Shown in pieces: positions 48,307 to 57,460 of a stretch of DNA of 61,230 bases. Source of the DNA: an uncultured Clostridia bacterium (GTDB lineage Bacteria > Bacillota > Clostridia > Oscillospirales > QAMX01); assembly GCA_944376195.1 (NCBI GenBank), contig CALWBW010000008.1:1-61230 (forward strand). Direction: 5' to 3'. The translations under genes were made by a program, and so were the position numbers. The notes beneath the pieces are model-generated. The model had not been told where the DNA came from and did no database searches. It saw nothing but the letters and a program-made list of their open reading frames with translations. Position 1 is the stretch's first letter, and the number at the start of each line of letters is the position of its first letter.

Positions 48307-50134
48307 CGCAAATCCCCCCTTCCAACAATTCCAACGCACCGCAGCCCGAGCAGCCGGCACGGCAATCCTCCGATGCCAGACCGGAATGCGCGCGCAGATT
48401 TTCCTTCATTAAATGCTCGCGTGTCACGCCGTTATAAATGTGCTCCCATGGCAGTACCTCATCAAAAGAGCGCGTACGGTTGGCGTATTCGGCCATATCC
48501 ACCCCGCAGGCGGCGAACGCCTCATACCACAGGTCCATGCGAAGCTGGTCATCCCAGCCGTCAAAACGGCAGCCACGTCGCCACGCATCGTAAATCACCG
48601 CGCACAAACGCCGGTCGCCGCGCGCAAAGACGCCTTCCAAATGGCTTGTCACCGGATCATGCCAATGGAAGTCCACATTTTTAATGCGCATAATACCCTT
48701 CATGTATTCCTGTTTCTCGCGCAGCTGCTCCACGGTGTCCATCGGTTCCCACTGGAAAGGCGTACCGGGCTTTGGCACAAAACACGCCACACTTGCCGTC
48801 ACCTTGACGCCGCGCGCACGGTTATTGGAAGTCTTGCGCCATACATCAACAACGCCGCGCGCAATTTTCGCAATGCCGTCCAGATCCTCGAGCGTCTCCG
48901 TAGGCAACCCCATCATATAATACAGCTTTACACTGTTCCAGCCGTTTGCGAAAGCCAGTCCACAGGCATTATATAGATCCTCTTCCCGCAGGTTTTTATT
49001 GATCACGTCACGCAGGCGCTGCGTTCCCGCCTCCGGTGCAAAGGTCAAGCCGGTACGCCGCACCTTTTCCAGACGCTGCGCGAGTTCAACGGAAAATTTA
49101 TCGGCACGCTGGGAGGGCAGTGCCAAACTGATGTGCCGTTTGGCGCACCAGTCGATCAACCCGTCGCAAAGTTCGTCCAGCTTCCGGTAATCGGTCGTGG
49201 AAAGGCTTGTCAGGGAAATTTCGTCATATCCCGTCTTTTCCGCCTGCGTCATACCCTGGCGGATCAAAGTTTCCGGACTCTTTTCCCGGATGGGCCGGAA
49301 CGTATGGCCGGCCTGGCAGAAACGGCAGCCGCGGATACAGCCGCGCATAACCTCCAGCATCACACGGTCGTGCACAACCTCGGTAGAGGGGACAACCGGA
49401 CACTCCGGATAATAGGCATGGTCGAGATCTTTGACAATCCGTTTCACAATGCGCGCCGGAGCGCCATCCGACGGCGTAATCCCCATAAAACGGCCTTTTT
49501 CATCAACCTGCGGCGTGTAAAGCGCCGGGACGTAACAGCCTCCGATCCCAGCCGCCGCCACAAGAAAGCGGTGTTTCTCCCAATTTTCCCGTTTCGCCGT
49601 GCGGTAAAGATCAAAAAGTTCGATGGAGACTTCCTCTCCTTCCCCAATAACAAACACATCCACGAAATCCGCCAACGGTTCCGGATTTGCCGTACAGCAT
49701 CCGCCCGCGATCACCAGATTCCGGAGGCCCTTCCGTTCCGACGAACGAATCGGAATCCCGGCAAGATCCAGCATATTGAGCACATTGGTGAAGCTGAGCT
49801 CATATTGCAGGGTAAACGCGATGATATCAAAGGCATCCAGCCCGTCTCCGCTTTCCAGTGCATAAAGGGGAAGCTTCGCTGCACGGAGTTCCGCTTCCAT
49901 GTCCGGCCAGGGTGCAAAACAGCGCTCACACCAACAATAATCAATGGAATTGTAAAGACCATAGAGGATCTTCATGCCAAGATGCGACATGCCAACCTCA
50001 TAGACATCGGGGAAACAGAAAACAACGCGGATATCCACCGCGGCTTTGTCTTTGATGACCTGCGCAAATTCTCCGCCCGAATACCGTGCGGGTTTACGAA
50101 CGCGCGGTAAAATTTTTTCCAGTTCTTTGAGCAT
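48299..50134 (-). CDS. TIGR03960-family B12-binding-domain radical SAM protein
   Basis: 611-residue radical SAM protein. An N-terminal B12-binding-like domain (about 30-190) is followed by the radical SAM core with Cys266, Cys270 and Cys273 (RGCIRGCRFCQAG). The C-terminus has more cysteines (CRAGCSGCG), possibly another metal site. GGAGGT precedes the ATG at 50134. It overlaps the M50 protease gene upstream by 41 nt and the TIGR03936 gene downstream by 8 nt. The chemistry is unknown. A role in RNA or ribosome modification has been suggested from gene context in the family. Confidence 0.9.
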   Translation of the reverse strand: MLKELEKILPRVRKPARYSGGEFAQVIKDKAAVDIRVVFCFPDVYEVGMSHLGMKILYGLYNSIDYCWCERCFAPWPDMEAELRAAKLPLYALESGDGLDAFDIIAFTLQYELSFTNVLNMLDLAGIPIRSSERKGLRNLVIAGGCCTANPEPLADFVDVFVIGEGEEVSIELFDLYRTAKRENWEKHRFLVAAAGIGGCYVPALYTPQVDEKGRFMGITPSDGAPARIVKRIVKDLDHAYYPECPVVPSTEVVHDRVMLEVMRGCIRGCRFCQAGHTFRPIREKSPETLIRQGMTQAEKTGYDEISLTSLSTTDYRKLDELCDGLIDWCAKRHISLALPSQRADKFSVELAQRLEKVRRTGLTFAPEAGTQRLRDVINKNLREEDLYNACGLAFANGWNSVKLYYMMGLPTETLEDLDGIAKIARGVVDVWRKTSNNRARGVKVTASVACFVPKPGTPFQWEPMDTVEQLREKQEYMKGIMRIKNVDFHWHDPVTSHLEGVFARGDRRLCAVIYDAWRRGCRFDGWDDQLRMDLWYEAFAACGVDMAEYANRTRSFDEVLPWEHIYNGVTREHLMKENLRAHSGLASEDCRAGCSGCGALELLEGGICDV

Positions 50135-50699
50135 AGGTACCTCCGAGTATCAGCCCGCCCATGGCCAAGATACTCATATTATACCGCGTTTTCACCAGGA
50201 TGTACACCCCCAGCGCGCTCACTGTCGCTCCCGCCAGTAACGAAACGACATGCATGATAACGGCGGCGCGCCAGTCGTCCGTCCATTGTGCCAAGAGCGC
50301 ATACAGGATTCGCCCACCGTCGAGCGGCAAGGCGGGAAGCAGGTTGGAAATTCCCATCATCAGGTTGACGCCCGCAGCCGGCATCAAAATCTGAACGTCG
50401 GGAGCATATTTGCCCGCAACAGAGAGGATAAAAGCGGCGCACAGATTCATCGCCGCGCCTCCGGCTGCCACAATCGCGTCGCATCGGTAGCTTAACAGCG
50501 CGTCAAATCGCAGACAAAATCCAAACGGCGCAAGTTCAAACGCACGTATCCGGCCGCCGCACGTTAAAATTGCAACCGTATGTCCCAGTTCATGTATGAT
50601 GGCGGCTGCAACAAAACACGGGAACACGCCTTCGGTATCCAGCGCATATGCCAGTGCAAGCAGGCAAAGCGTCCCCAGTCCGCAGAGTCTTTTTTTCAT
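50094..50699 (-). CDS. Site-2 protease family (M50), SpoIVFB-like
   Basis: Intramembrane metalloprotease of 201 residues with about six hydrophobic segments. Zinc motif HELGH (AAAIIHELGHTVAIL) in the second segment and NLLPALPLDGGRIL in a later one supply the third ligand. In Bacillus, SpoIVFB cleaves pro-sigma-K. This protein has the same minimal size and lacks CBS or PDZ domains. Its 3' end overlaps the radical SAM gene by 41 nt. No spoIVFA-like gene is next to it, so assignment to sigma-K processing is an inference. Confidence 0.88.
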   Translation of the reverse strand: MKKRLCGLGTLCLLALAYALDTEGVFPCFVAAAIIHELGHTVAILTCGGRIRAFELAPFGFCLRFDALLSYRCDAIVAAGGAAMNLCAAFILSVAGKYAPDVQILMPAAGVNLMMGISNLLPALPLDGGRILYALLAQWTDDWRAAVIMHVVSLLAGATVSALGVYILVKTRYNMSILAMGGLILGGTYAQRTGKNFTARS

Positions 50700-50807
50700 T
50701 GTTTCCTCCTTTCCGGCAGTTGACCTGTCTTCCCCGCTGTACTACAATAACAATAACCAAAACTTCCGCCGAAGCCATCCGGCGGTCTTGACAGAAGGAG
50801 ATTTGCT

Positions 50808-52181
50808 ATGGAATATCCGCAGGCGTTTTTGGATCAGATGCGCGTTCTGCTGGGCGATGATTACAATGCGTTTCAGCATGCCCTGTTTACACAGACTCCG
50901 TTTCGCGGCTTGCGTGTCAACACCCTGAAGCTCACCCCGCAGGAATTCGAAAGCATTTCTCCCTATCCGCTCACACCATCCCCGCTTTGCCGAGACAGTT
51001 TCCTTTTAAACTCCGACGCCCGGGTCGGCACTCATCCGTTCCACCATGCGGGTCTCTTTTATATGCAGGAGCCTTCCGCTTCCGCCGTGATTGAAGCGCT
51101 TGATCCATCGCCCGGTATGACGGTGTTGGACCTGTGCGCCGCGCCGGGCGGAAAATCCACCCACCTCGCCGCACGATTGGCGGGCAGCGGCGTCCTGATT
51201 TCCAACGAATGCGTTGCCTCCCGCGTGCGTCCCCTCTGTTCCAACCTTGAGCGCATCGGTGCACGCAACGCGATCGTCACGTCCGCCATGCCGGACGTAC
51301 TTGCGGATCGGCTCGGCCCGTGTTTTGACGCAGTGGTAGTCGACGCGCCGTGTTCCGGCGAAGGGATGTTCCGTCGGGATGAGGAAGCCGTACGTCAATG
51401 GTCCCCGGAACATGTGGCGGGATGTACGGCGCGTCAGGCACAAATACTCGCCGACGCCGCGCGAATGGTCCGCCAGGGCGGTATACTGATCTATTCGACT
51501 TGTACGTTAAACCTCTCCGAAAATGAAGCGCAGGTCGATGCCTTTCTGGCGTCACACCCGGATTTTACACTGGAACCCATCCGGGCAGTTTCCCTGCCTC
51601 CCGCATTCGGAGGCGGATGTCTGCGTCCGGAACTCTCCCGCGCGGCACGGCTCATGCCGCACACACTACCCGGCGAGGGCCATTTCCTGGCGCGTATGCG
51701 CCGCGAAAACGGCAATGCCGTTTCTCTGCCCCTTGTGCCAGGAAAACCGTTATCCAAGGAACAGTCGGCACTCTTTTACGCGTTTTGGCGCTCCCTGTTT
51801 GACATCGAACCCTGGTTTGAACCCACCGTGCAAAACGATACGGTGTGGTTATCTCCCGGCTTTCTCCCGGGCGCAATTCGTGCCGGCGTGCCTGCCGGCC
51901 GGTTTATACGCGGCCGGTTTGAACCGGAACACGCGCTTTTCCTGGCAACCGCCGCACAGCATTTTCAAAATAGAATATCATTTTCTCCGGAAAATCCCTG
52001 CATGGCGGCGTTTCTGCGCGGAGAACAGATCTCCGCCGAAGCAGAAAAAGGCTGGTGCGCTGTTTGCGTTTCAGCAGGCGGGCGGGAATATCCCGTCGGT
52101 TTTGGAAAAGCTTCCGGTGGCGTGGTGAAAAACCATTACCCCAAAGGACTGCGCAATTTGCAACAACAACTGGTGAAATAG
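50808..52181 (+). CDS. RsmF/NOL1-NOP2-Sun family rRNA cytosine-C5 methyltransferase
   Basis: SAM-dependent RNA m5C methyltransferase, 457 residues. SAM site VLDLCAAPGGKSTHLAARL, then motif IV DAPCSGEGMFRRD and motif VI YSTCTLNLSENE with the two cysteines of the mechanism. A C-terminal PUA-like extension (about 290-457, ending GKASGGVVKNHYPKGLR) marks the RsmF branch. AAGGAG lies upstream of the ATG at 50808. Divergent from the M50 protease gene. Confidence 0.93.
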   Translation: MEYPQAFLDQMRVLLGDDYNAFQHALFTQTPFRGLRVNTLKLTPQEFESISPYPLTPSPLCRDSFLLNSDARVGTHPFHHAGLFYMQEPSASAVIEALDPSPGMTVLDLCAAPGGKSTHLAARLAGSGVLISNECVASRVRPLCSNLERIGARNAIVTSAMPDVLADRLGPCFDAVVVDAPCSGEGMFRRDEEAVRQWSPEHVAGCTARQAQILADAARMVRQGGILIYSTCTLNLSENEAQVDAFLASHPDFTLEPIRAVSLPPAFGGGCLRPELSRAARLMPHTLPGEGHFLARMRRENGNAVSLPLVPGKPLSKEQSALFYAFWRSLFDIEPWFEPTVQNDTVWLSPGFLPGAIRAGVPAGRFIRGRFEPEHALFLATAAQHFQNRISFSPENPCMAAFLRGEQISAEAEKGWCAVCVSAGGREYPVGFGKASGGVVKNHYPKGLRNLQQQLVK

Positions 52182-52244
52182 CACAAAATTACATCGATTG
52201 CTTTTTGCATTCTGTGTATTTATTTGTTTTCCTTTCCTTGGCAG

Positions 52245-52273
52245 TAGACAGGAAAATGGGAATATGCTATACT
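52245..52273 (+). promoter_or_regulatory. Promoter of the NfeD-FloA operon
   Basis: TAGACA (52245-52250), 17-bp spacer, TATACT (52268-52273), followed about 50 bp later by the ribosome site of a 30-codon ORF. Confidence 0.55.
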
Positions 52274-52325
52274 AAGATTGAAAAAAAGTCTTTATCTTCG
52301 CATTTCGGAAAGGGAGGTGGCGCCC

Positions 52326-52418
52326 ATGTACACTTCAGTAGAAAGCACCGAACCATGCTGCAAAAAAACTGGCACAGGGCGGCCAGTACCACAGACCCGG
52401 AGCAAGCGGACGGAATAA
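52326..52418 (+). CDS. Putative 30-residue leader ORF of the NfeD-FloA operon
   Basis: ATG at 52326 is preceded by an excellent GGGAGGTGG ribosome site at 52312-52320. The frame reads MYTSVESTEPCCKKTGTGRP then VPQTRSKRTE and stops with TAA at 52416-52418. The stop overlaps the AAAGGAG that serves nfeD, the layout expected for coupled translation. The peptide is basic with a Cys-Cys pair and no membrane segment. Expression is unproven. It could be a real small protein or a regulatory uORF. Confidence 0.5.
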   Translation: MYTSVESTEPCCKKTGTGRPVPQTRSKRTE

Positions 52419-52431
52419 AGGAGTGCGTTTT

Positions 52432-52947
52432 ATGAATTTACCTGAACTCTTTGCGGATATTCCGCTGATTGCCATCATTCTTTTTGGAATCGGCGTAGTT
52501 TTACTGATTGTGGAAATGACCATGCCGGGCTTCGGCTTGGCAGGCGGCAGCGCGTTGGTAGCGTTCGCCCTAGCCATCGTATTCGCCGCCGATACCTTTT
52601 TAGAAGGCCTAATTTTTACAGGGATCGTTCTCGCTATCAGCGCCGTGATCGTTATCACGTTCTTGGTGCTGTTATCTAAGGGAAAGTTTTCTGCAGGTTT
52701 TATACTAAAAGCCAAAAATTCCAATAGCGAAGGTTTTTCCAGCGCGGCGGCCGATCTCCGGTTTTTAATCGGGCAGGAAGGCGTGGCACAGACGGCGCTG
52801 CGTCCGGCAGGCAAAGTTGCCATTGGTGGAAACGTCTACGACGTTGTGTCAAGCGGCGCTTTTATTGCATCCGGAGATTCTGTACGCGTCATGGAAGTAC
52901 AGGGAAACCGGATTGTAGTCGCACAACCGGTTAAGGCAGGCGTATAA
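52432..52947 (+). CDS. NfeD-family membrane protein
   Basis: 171-residue protein with two to three hydrophobic segments (LIAIILFGIGVVLLIVEM, ALVAFALAIVFAADTF and the ILVAISAVIVITFLVLL-like segment). It ends in a C-terminal OB-fold NfeD domain (GQEGVAQTALRPAGKVAIGG and onward). It lacks the ClpP-like protease domain of long NfeD proteins. NfeD partners with flotillin-like FloA, encoded 37 bp downstream. ATG at 52432 chosen for its 9-nt spacing from AAAGGAG. The GTG at 52423 is too close. Confidence 0.88.
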   Translation: MNLPELFADIPLIAIILFGIGVVLLIVEMTMPGFGLAGGSALVAFALAIVFAADTFLEGLIFTGIVLAISAVIVITFLVLLSKGKFSAGFILKAKNSNSEGFSSAAADLRFLIGQEGVAQTALRPAGKVAIGGNVYDVVSSGAFIASGDSVRVMEVQGNRIVVAQPVKAGV

Positions 52948-52984
52948 AAAATCGACTCATTCATGATAAGAAGGAGAACTGTTT

Positions 52985-53950
52985 ATGGATACCATTGTGA
53001 TGATTATAATTATTGCGGCAGTTTTGTTGGTACTTTGTTTATTCTTCAGCTTTGTACCGGTTGCGCTTTGGATCAGCGCTCTGGCCGCTAACGTACATGT
53101 GGGAATTCTCACGCTTGTTGGAATGCGCCTGCGCCGTGTTATTCCCTCCAGAATTGTCAATCCGTTAATCAAGGCAACCAAAGCCGGCATCGATTTGCCG
53201 ATCAACAAGCTGGAAGCACACTATCTCGCGGGTGGTAACGTCGACCGTGTTGTCAACGCGCTCATTGCAGCGCAGCGTGCCGATATTCCGTTGGAGTTTG
53301 AGCGTGCCGCCGCCATTGATCTGGCAGGTCGTGATGTCCTCGAGGCCGTACAGATGACGGTTAATCCGAAAGTAATTGAAACGCCGGTCGTTGCGGCTGT
53401 TGCCAAAAACGGCATTGAAGTCAAAGCAAAAGCAAAAGTCACCGTTCGCGCCAACATCGACCGTCTGGTCGGTGGCGCCGGTGAGCAGACAGTCATTGCC
53501 CGTGTCGGTGAGGGTGTTGTTACAACGATTGGTTCTGCGGAAACGCACAAGGAAGTTCTGGAAAATCCGGACCGTATTTCTCAAAATGTGCTGCAAAAAG
53601 GTTTGGAATCCGGAACCGCGTTTGAGATTCTCTCCATTGATATTGCCGATGTCGATGTCGGTCGAAACATCGGCGCGCAGCTCCAGACCGATCAGGCAGA
53701 GGCTGACAAACGTATCGCACAGGCAAAGGCAGAAGAGCGCCGTGCAATGGCAGTTGCCCGTGAGCAGGAAATGGTGGCAGCTGTCCAGGAAATGCGCGCA
53801 AAAGTTGTCGAAGCAGAGGCGGAAGTACCAAAGGCCATGGCTGCCGCGCTGCGTGAAGGGAAATTGGGCGTGATGGATTATTACAACATGAAAAACGTCA
53901 TTGCGGATACGCAGATGAGAAATTCCATTGCGAACCAGCCGAATGAATAA
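52985..53950 (+). CDS. floA: Flotillin-like protein FloA
   Basis: Membrane-microdomain scaffold protein, 321 residues. An N-terminal membrane hairpin (about 4-32) is followed by the SPFH/band 7 domain and an Ala/Glu-rich coiled coil ([24 protein letters not shown] segment near 235-285). [18 protein letters not shown] and [20 protein letters not shown] are typical of FloA. AGAAGGAG precedes the ATG. It works with NfeD upstream. Two uncharacterised genes follow on the same strand. Confidence 0.95.
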   Translation: MDTIVMIIIIAAVLLVLCLFFSFVPVALWISALAANVHVGILTLVGMRLRRVIPSRIVNPLIKATKAGIDLPINKLEAHYLAGGNVDRVVNALIAAQRADIPLEFERAAAIDLAGRDVLEAVQMTVNPKVIETPVVAAVAKNGIEVKAKAKVTVRANIDRLVGGAGEQTVIARVGEGVVTTIGSAETHKEVLENPDRISQNVLQKGLESGTAFEILSIDIADVDVGRNIGAQLQTDQAEADKRIAQAKAEERRAMAVAREQEMVAAVQEMRAKVVEAEAEVPKAMAAALREGKLGVMDYYNMKNVIADTQMRNSIANQPNE

Positions 53951-53962
53951 GAGGAATGCGCC

Positions 53963-54370
53963 ATGAAACCGAGTCAATTGCTGCATGTCAGTGTCATGAG
54001 CGCCATTACGGAAACGCAAAAGGCGTTGAATCAACGTTATGCCGTTACCGCGGAAACCTTTGATCCGTTTCAGGGCGACAAGCCGGGGTTTGCTTTAAAG
54101 CATCCGCCCAAAGTCCAGGACAATCCGCCACCGACGACGGCACCGGAAGATCCTGCAGCAACGCCCCAACAAAATGTGGAATCTTCTGCTGTCTTGCGTG
54201 AGGACTCTGCAAATTCGGCTGCATCGCCCACTTTGGCAGAGTCTGTATCAAAGCAGAAAAAACAGGTGCCGGCAACAAAGCCCACAACCAAATGGAACGC
54301 GGCGGAATTGCGGCGCGCGGTCATTCTTTCGGAAATCATTGGTCCTCCGCTCTCCCGTCGCGGCAGATAA
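53963..54370 (+). CDS. Uncharacterised protein in the FloA operon
   Basis: Not recognised. 135 residues: a short N-terminal helix (LLHVSVMSAITETQKALNQR), then FDPFQGDKPGFALKHPP. A long Pro/Ala/Thr/Ser/Gln-rich, probably disordered region (about 45-105) follows, with a basic C-terminal helix KWNAAELRRAVILSEIIGPP. No signal peptide or membrane segment. It starts 12 bp behind floA with AAGAGGA upstream, so it is co-transcribed. The two helical ends and flexible middle suggest an adaptor (inference). Confidence 0.7.
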   Translation: MKPSQLLHVSVMSAITETQKALNQRYAVTAETFDPFQGDKPGFALKHPPKVQDNPPPTTAPEDPAATPQQNVESSAVLREDSANSAASPTLAESVSKQKKQVPATKPTTKWNAAELRRAVILSEIIGPPLSRRGR

Positions 54371-54424
54371 TAAGAGTAACCAGAGTTTTTTCTTTCCTTC
54401 GGAATACGGTAGGAGGTGTATCGT

Positions 54425-54670
54425 ATGCCTGGTGGATTTGAATTCAAATGGTTTAAAGATCAAGAACAGGGCATTCAGTTGATTTCCACGCTGAATGCAC
54501 GAAAGGCCAATCAAGTTGGCCTGCCGAATCGTGATACGGAGCGCAAGGTAAAACGGCGTGCCAAATGGCGTGCACTGCGTTACGAAATTGAGTCGGATGG
54601 CTGGCGTGCTTTTCTGCAAGCCAGATATTCCCGTAAGAATACGCCGAATTCCTCCGAATCTGATAACTAA
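54425..54670 (+). CDS. Uncharacterised small basic protein in the FloA operon
   Basis: Not recognised. 81 residues, rich in Arg/Lys: GGFEFKWFKDQEQGIQLIST at the start, then ARKANQVGLPNRDTERKVKR and RAKWRALRYEIESDGWRAFL. No membrane segment. The ATG at 54425 has GGAGGTG 6-8 nt upstream. The GTG at 54416 lies within that site. It is the last gene before the operon terminator. The basic charge and Trp-rich helices could suit RNA, DNA or membrane-surface binding (inference). Confidence 0.65.
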   Translation: MPGGFEFKWFKDQEQGIQLISTLNARKANQVGLPNRDTERKVKRRAKWRALRYEIESDGWRAFLQARYSRKNTPNSSESDN

Positions 54671-54688
54671 ATAACAAACACATGATAC

Positions 54689-54730
54689 TCCCCGCCCTGA
54701 GGCTTGGCAAAGCCCCAGGGCGGGGATTTT
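54689..54730 (+). terminator. Intrinsic terminator of the FloA operon
   Basis: CTCCCCGCCCTGAGGCTT pairs with the following AAGCCCCAGGGCGGGGA (one bulge), then TTTT. Confidence 0.85.
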
Positions 54731-54786
54731 ACTATTATCGTTGATTCACATGCAAGCGGAAAGGGCCATTGCCTTCCAAACAAAAA

Positions 54787-54816
54787 TTCCGTCCCGCTTT
54801 CCAAAGCGGGACGGAA
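54787..54816 (-). terminator. Terminator of the solute-binding lipoprotein gene
   Basis: Perfect 13-bp stem TTCCGTCCCGCTT and its complement. On the minus strand it is followed by a T-rich run. Confidence 0.8.
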
Positions 54817-54862
54817 ACTGATAATTTTGCCAGACTAACGAAAAGGTCTTTACATTCTTATC

Positions 54863-56728
54863 TTACTCTACAATTTCAACCGTGTCGCGACCCATCGTTT
54901 CAAGGTAACGATTTACACGCTTCTGCATTACATTGATGTACTCCTGAAGGCCCAAACTGTCATAGGCGATTTGTACCTGTTCATCAATTGCATCAACCGA
55001 TGTAGCGCCTGTGATGATACTGGTCGTTAACTCACGCAGGAAGGTCTTCAAATCGGTTTCGTACATGGCAATGATGTCGGCTTCCTCTGAAGTTGCCATG
55101 GTTGTGTAGGAGTAATAGGCGGTCGGACGGTAATTTTGGTTCTCCAGCACATAATAGAGCATCTGTTCGGAACCAGCAATTGAGGTATCTGTTACCGGCT
55201 TACCTGCGGCCTTATTACTCTCTCGCCATGTTTCCAGAGTCCGATTGTCCTGTGCATAAGGCTCGCCTGCATCCAGAGCATCCTGGGCATTGTCATATAC
55301 GTTTTTGATAGGCGCCCACAGGTTTCCATGGTGCGCGCCATTAATCGGGTACAGGGTATTGGTAAGCCAATAGGTGCCCGCAGGGCCTTTACTATGCAGT
55401 TCATCCTCGTCATTAATAACGTACTGGATGAACGTGCCGCTCTCGTCATAATCCCAAGCGACGCCTTCTACGCCATATTTGAAGAGCATAAATACGTCTT
55501 CACAGCAGAGGAAGTCCATAAAACTGCCGGCCGCCTGATAATTGCATTGAGAAGAGAAGGAGAATCCTACGAAGAACGCCTGAGACTCCTGAATCAGAAG
55601 CCGCGGTTCTACACCTTCGACAGCCTGAATAATCGGCGTCGGCATATAGTAACCCTCCGTGTCACCGCAATCCCAATACTGGAGGTTACCCGGCATCATA
55701 CCAATAGAGGAGACTACATTCGTTGCAATAGTCGTGCCATTGCCCCATGGGTGTGTGCCCTCAACATAAACAAGATTATTATTATAAAGCGTATTCATGT
55801 AAGTACAAAATTCCGCATAGCCATCCAAAAGAGCTGAGACTTCAATTTCACCAGTAGAGGGATCTTCAATGAAATCTGTGTACGGCAAACCGAACCACTG
55901 CCCAATGCCGGAAGTCTGGAAATCGCTGCCCAGCAGACCAATATAACGCTCATCTGCGGAACCGTTTCCGTTCACGTCTTCGTCTTGGAAAGTTTTGATT
56001 GCCTGATAAAATTCATCGGCGGTTGTCGGCATGGCAATTCCGAGCTTATCCAACCAGTCCTGGCGGACGCAGACGGAATACGCGCCATGAATCTGACCAT
56101 CTGCACGAGTATCATATTTTTCTGTCGAGAAATTTAAAGACGAACCCGTGGTGTTCGGCAGCGGGACATAGTACCAGTTGCCATCATCTATCGTAGCATA
56201 TGCTTTTAAATAAAGAAGAGCATCTTCATCGTTATAATAGCTTTTGGCAGAGCCATCGGAGTACTCCAAAACGTCGTCCAAGGAAGCAACTTTTCCCTGG
56301 TCAATCAGTTGAAGAATCTGCTGGTCGGAAAGAATTTCACGCGTATTAAAGCAGTCGGGAAGCGTACCGCCTGCAATCATACCATTTAACGTATTCAAAT
56401 ATGCTTCACTGTATACGCAGGTATAAACATAGTCGATGTTATACGTATTTGTGACAAGATCAAAAAGCTGTTTGTAGGTTTCAAATTCCACAATTTCGTC
56501 ATTTGTATAATCGTTGTGATACGTACCAAGCCACTCAAGAGGAGCTTTTTCTGTTTCGATAGGATCGTCACTGGAGGTATCCTTGTCCTCAGAATTGCCG
56601 TTATCGTCTGTATTCGACGTACCGGCCTGACCATCGTCTGGGTCTTCTCCATTCTGGGCGCAGGCGCTAAACAGCGCTAGCAGCAAGAAAATCGCTGCAA
56701 GCAGGGCCAATAGACGTGTGTACTTCAT
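54863..56728 (-). CDS. Extracellular solute-binding lipoprotein (family 1, LplA-like), orphan
   Basis: Large (621 residues) ABC-type substrate-binding lipoprotein, probably for oligosaccharides. Signal peptide MKYTRLLALLAAIFLLLALF leads to lipobox FSAC with Cys23, then an acidic Asp/Asn/Glu linker (about 25-60). The binding domain contains the calcium-like segment DEDVNGNGSADERYIGL. It lacks the two permeases normally encoded alongside (LplB/YtcP), so it must share a transporter elsewhere or serve as a receptor. ATG at 56728 with AAAGGAGGAA upstream. The upstream region is very AT-rich. Confidence 0.88.
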   Translation of the reverse strand: MKYTRLLALLAAIFLLLALFSACAQNGEDPDDGQAGTSNTDDNGNSEDKDTSSDDPIETEKAPLEWLGTYHNDYTNDEIVEFETYKQLFDLVTNTYNIDYVYTCVYSEAYLNTLNGMIAGGTLPDCFNTREILSDQQILQLIDQGKVASLDDVLEYSDGSAKSYYNDEDALLYLKAYATIDDGNWYYVPLPNTTGSSLNFSTEKYDTRADGQIHGAYSVCVRQDWLDKLGIAMPTTADEFYQAIKTFQDEDVNGNGSADERYIGLLGSDFQTSGIGQWFGLPYTDFIEDPSTGEIEVSALLDGYAEFCTYMNTLYNNNLVYVEGTHPWGNGTTIATNVVSSIGMMPGNLQYWDCGDTEGYYMPTPIIQAVEGVEPRLLIQESQAFFVGFSFSSQCNYQAAGSFMDFLCCEDVFMLFKYGVEGVAWDYDESGTFIQYVINDEDELHSKGPAGTYWLTNTLYPINGAHHGNLWAPIKNVYDNAQDALDAGEPYAQDNRTLETWRESNKAAGKPVTDTSIAGSEQMLYYVLENQNYRPTAYYSYTTMATSEEADIIAMYETDLKTFLRELTTSIITGATSVDAIDEQVQIAYDSLGLQEYINVMQKRVNRYLETMGRDTVEIVE

Positions 56729-57314
56729 ACTCTTTCCTCCTTTATTTTTTGGTTTGTCGTTTTGATATTCAATTATTACAAACAAATGAATATCTTATTT
56801 AAAATATTATCACATTTGCATAGTAAAATCAATAGATTTTATAAATATTTTAATATTTATTTGGATAATAAGAAAAATTTGAGAATAAAAACACCCTGTT
56901 CCAAAAATCAAAGTTTGTTAAGGCGTTTTTTTACGTGAGATACAGTGTAGCCCATTACACCGTTTTCGGCTATTCGCTACATACGCTGAAAAACTCAGTC
57001 GTTCAACAGTTGTTCTGCCTTTTTTTAAAACAGGTGTAATCATAGCAACGGTGACAGTCGGGAGACTGTGGTTGAGTTTGTTAGTCTGTACGGCGGTAAC
57101 TGGGCAGGTACCATGTTCAATCAAACCTTTGGCATTGCCAAGATTCGATGAAAAGGTATTCCACTACATATATCAGGGATACAATATAGGACAGATCGTA
57201 CGGTTTATGCACTCCGATAATGACCTTACAGCGTTAAAAGCCGATTCTCTGATTTTACAAAGATACCCCTTTAAAGCACAAAAACATCGAAACATTTTTT
57301 AGTCTATAACAAAT
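56729..57314. other. AT-rich intergenic region with no recognised gene
   Basis: The first 170 bp are strongly AT-rich and should hold the promoter of the minus-strand lipoprotein gene. Between 56918 and 57302 short frames exist on both strands (for example KKGRTTVERLSFSAYVANSR on minus). None resembles a known family or has a good ribosome site. It may be a remnant of decayed or transferred DNA. Confidence 0.4.
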
Positions 57315-57349
57315 AAAACCGCGAATTCCAAAGAAAGATTCGCGGTTTT
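57315..57349. terminator. Bidirectional intrinsic terminator downstream of the SLH gene
   Basis: Perfect 12-bp stem AAAACCGCGAAT/ATTCGCGGTTTT with an 11-nt loop. T-rich tails on both strands, 110 bp beyond the SLH gene stop. Confidence 0.85.
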
Positions 57350-57460
57350 ATTTTTAAGTTTTCTATTCTGTCTTACAAAAACACATTCCTATTATCGAAA
57401 ACTTTCAGCGTCTCATGTTGCTTGTTGGGTTCAGTACCTTAGCATTTCTATCTTTTTGAA

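Noticed and set aside
56918..57302. Transposase remnant in the AT-rich gap
   Set aside because: Short frames on both strands with basic residues, but no DDE or HTH motif and no terminal inverted repeats that I could see.
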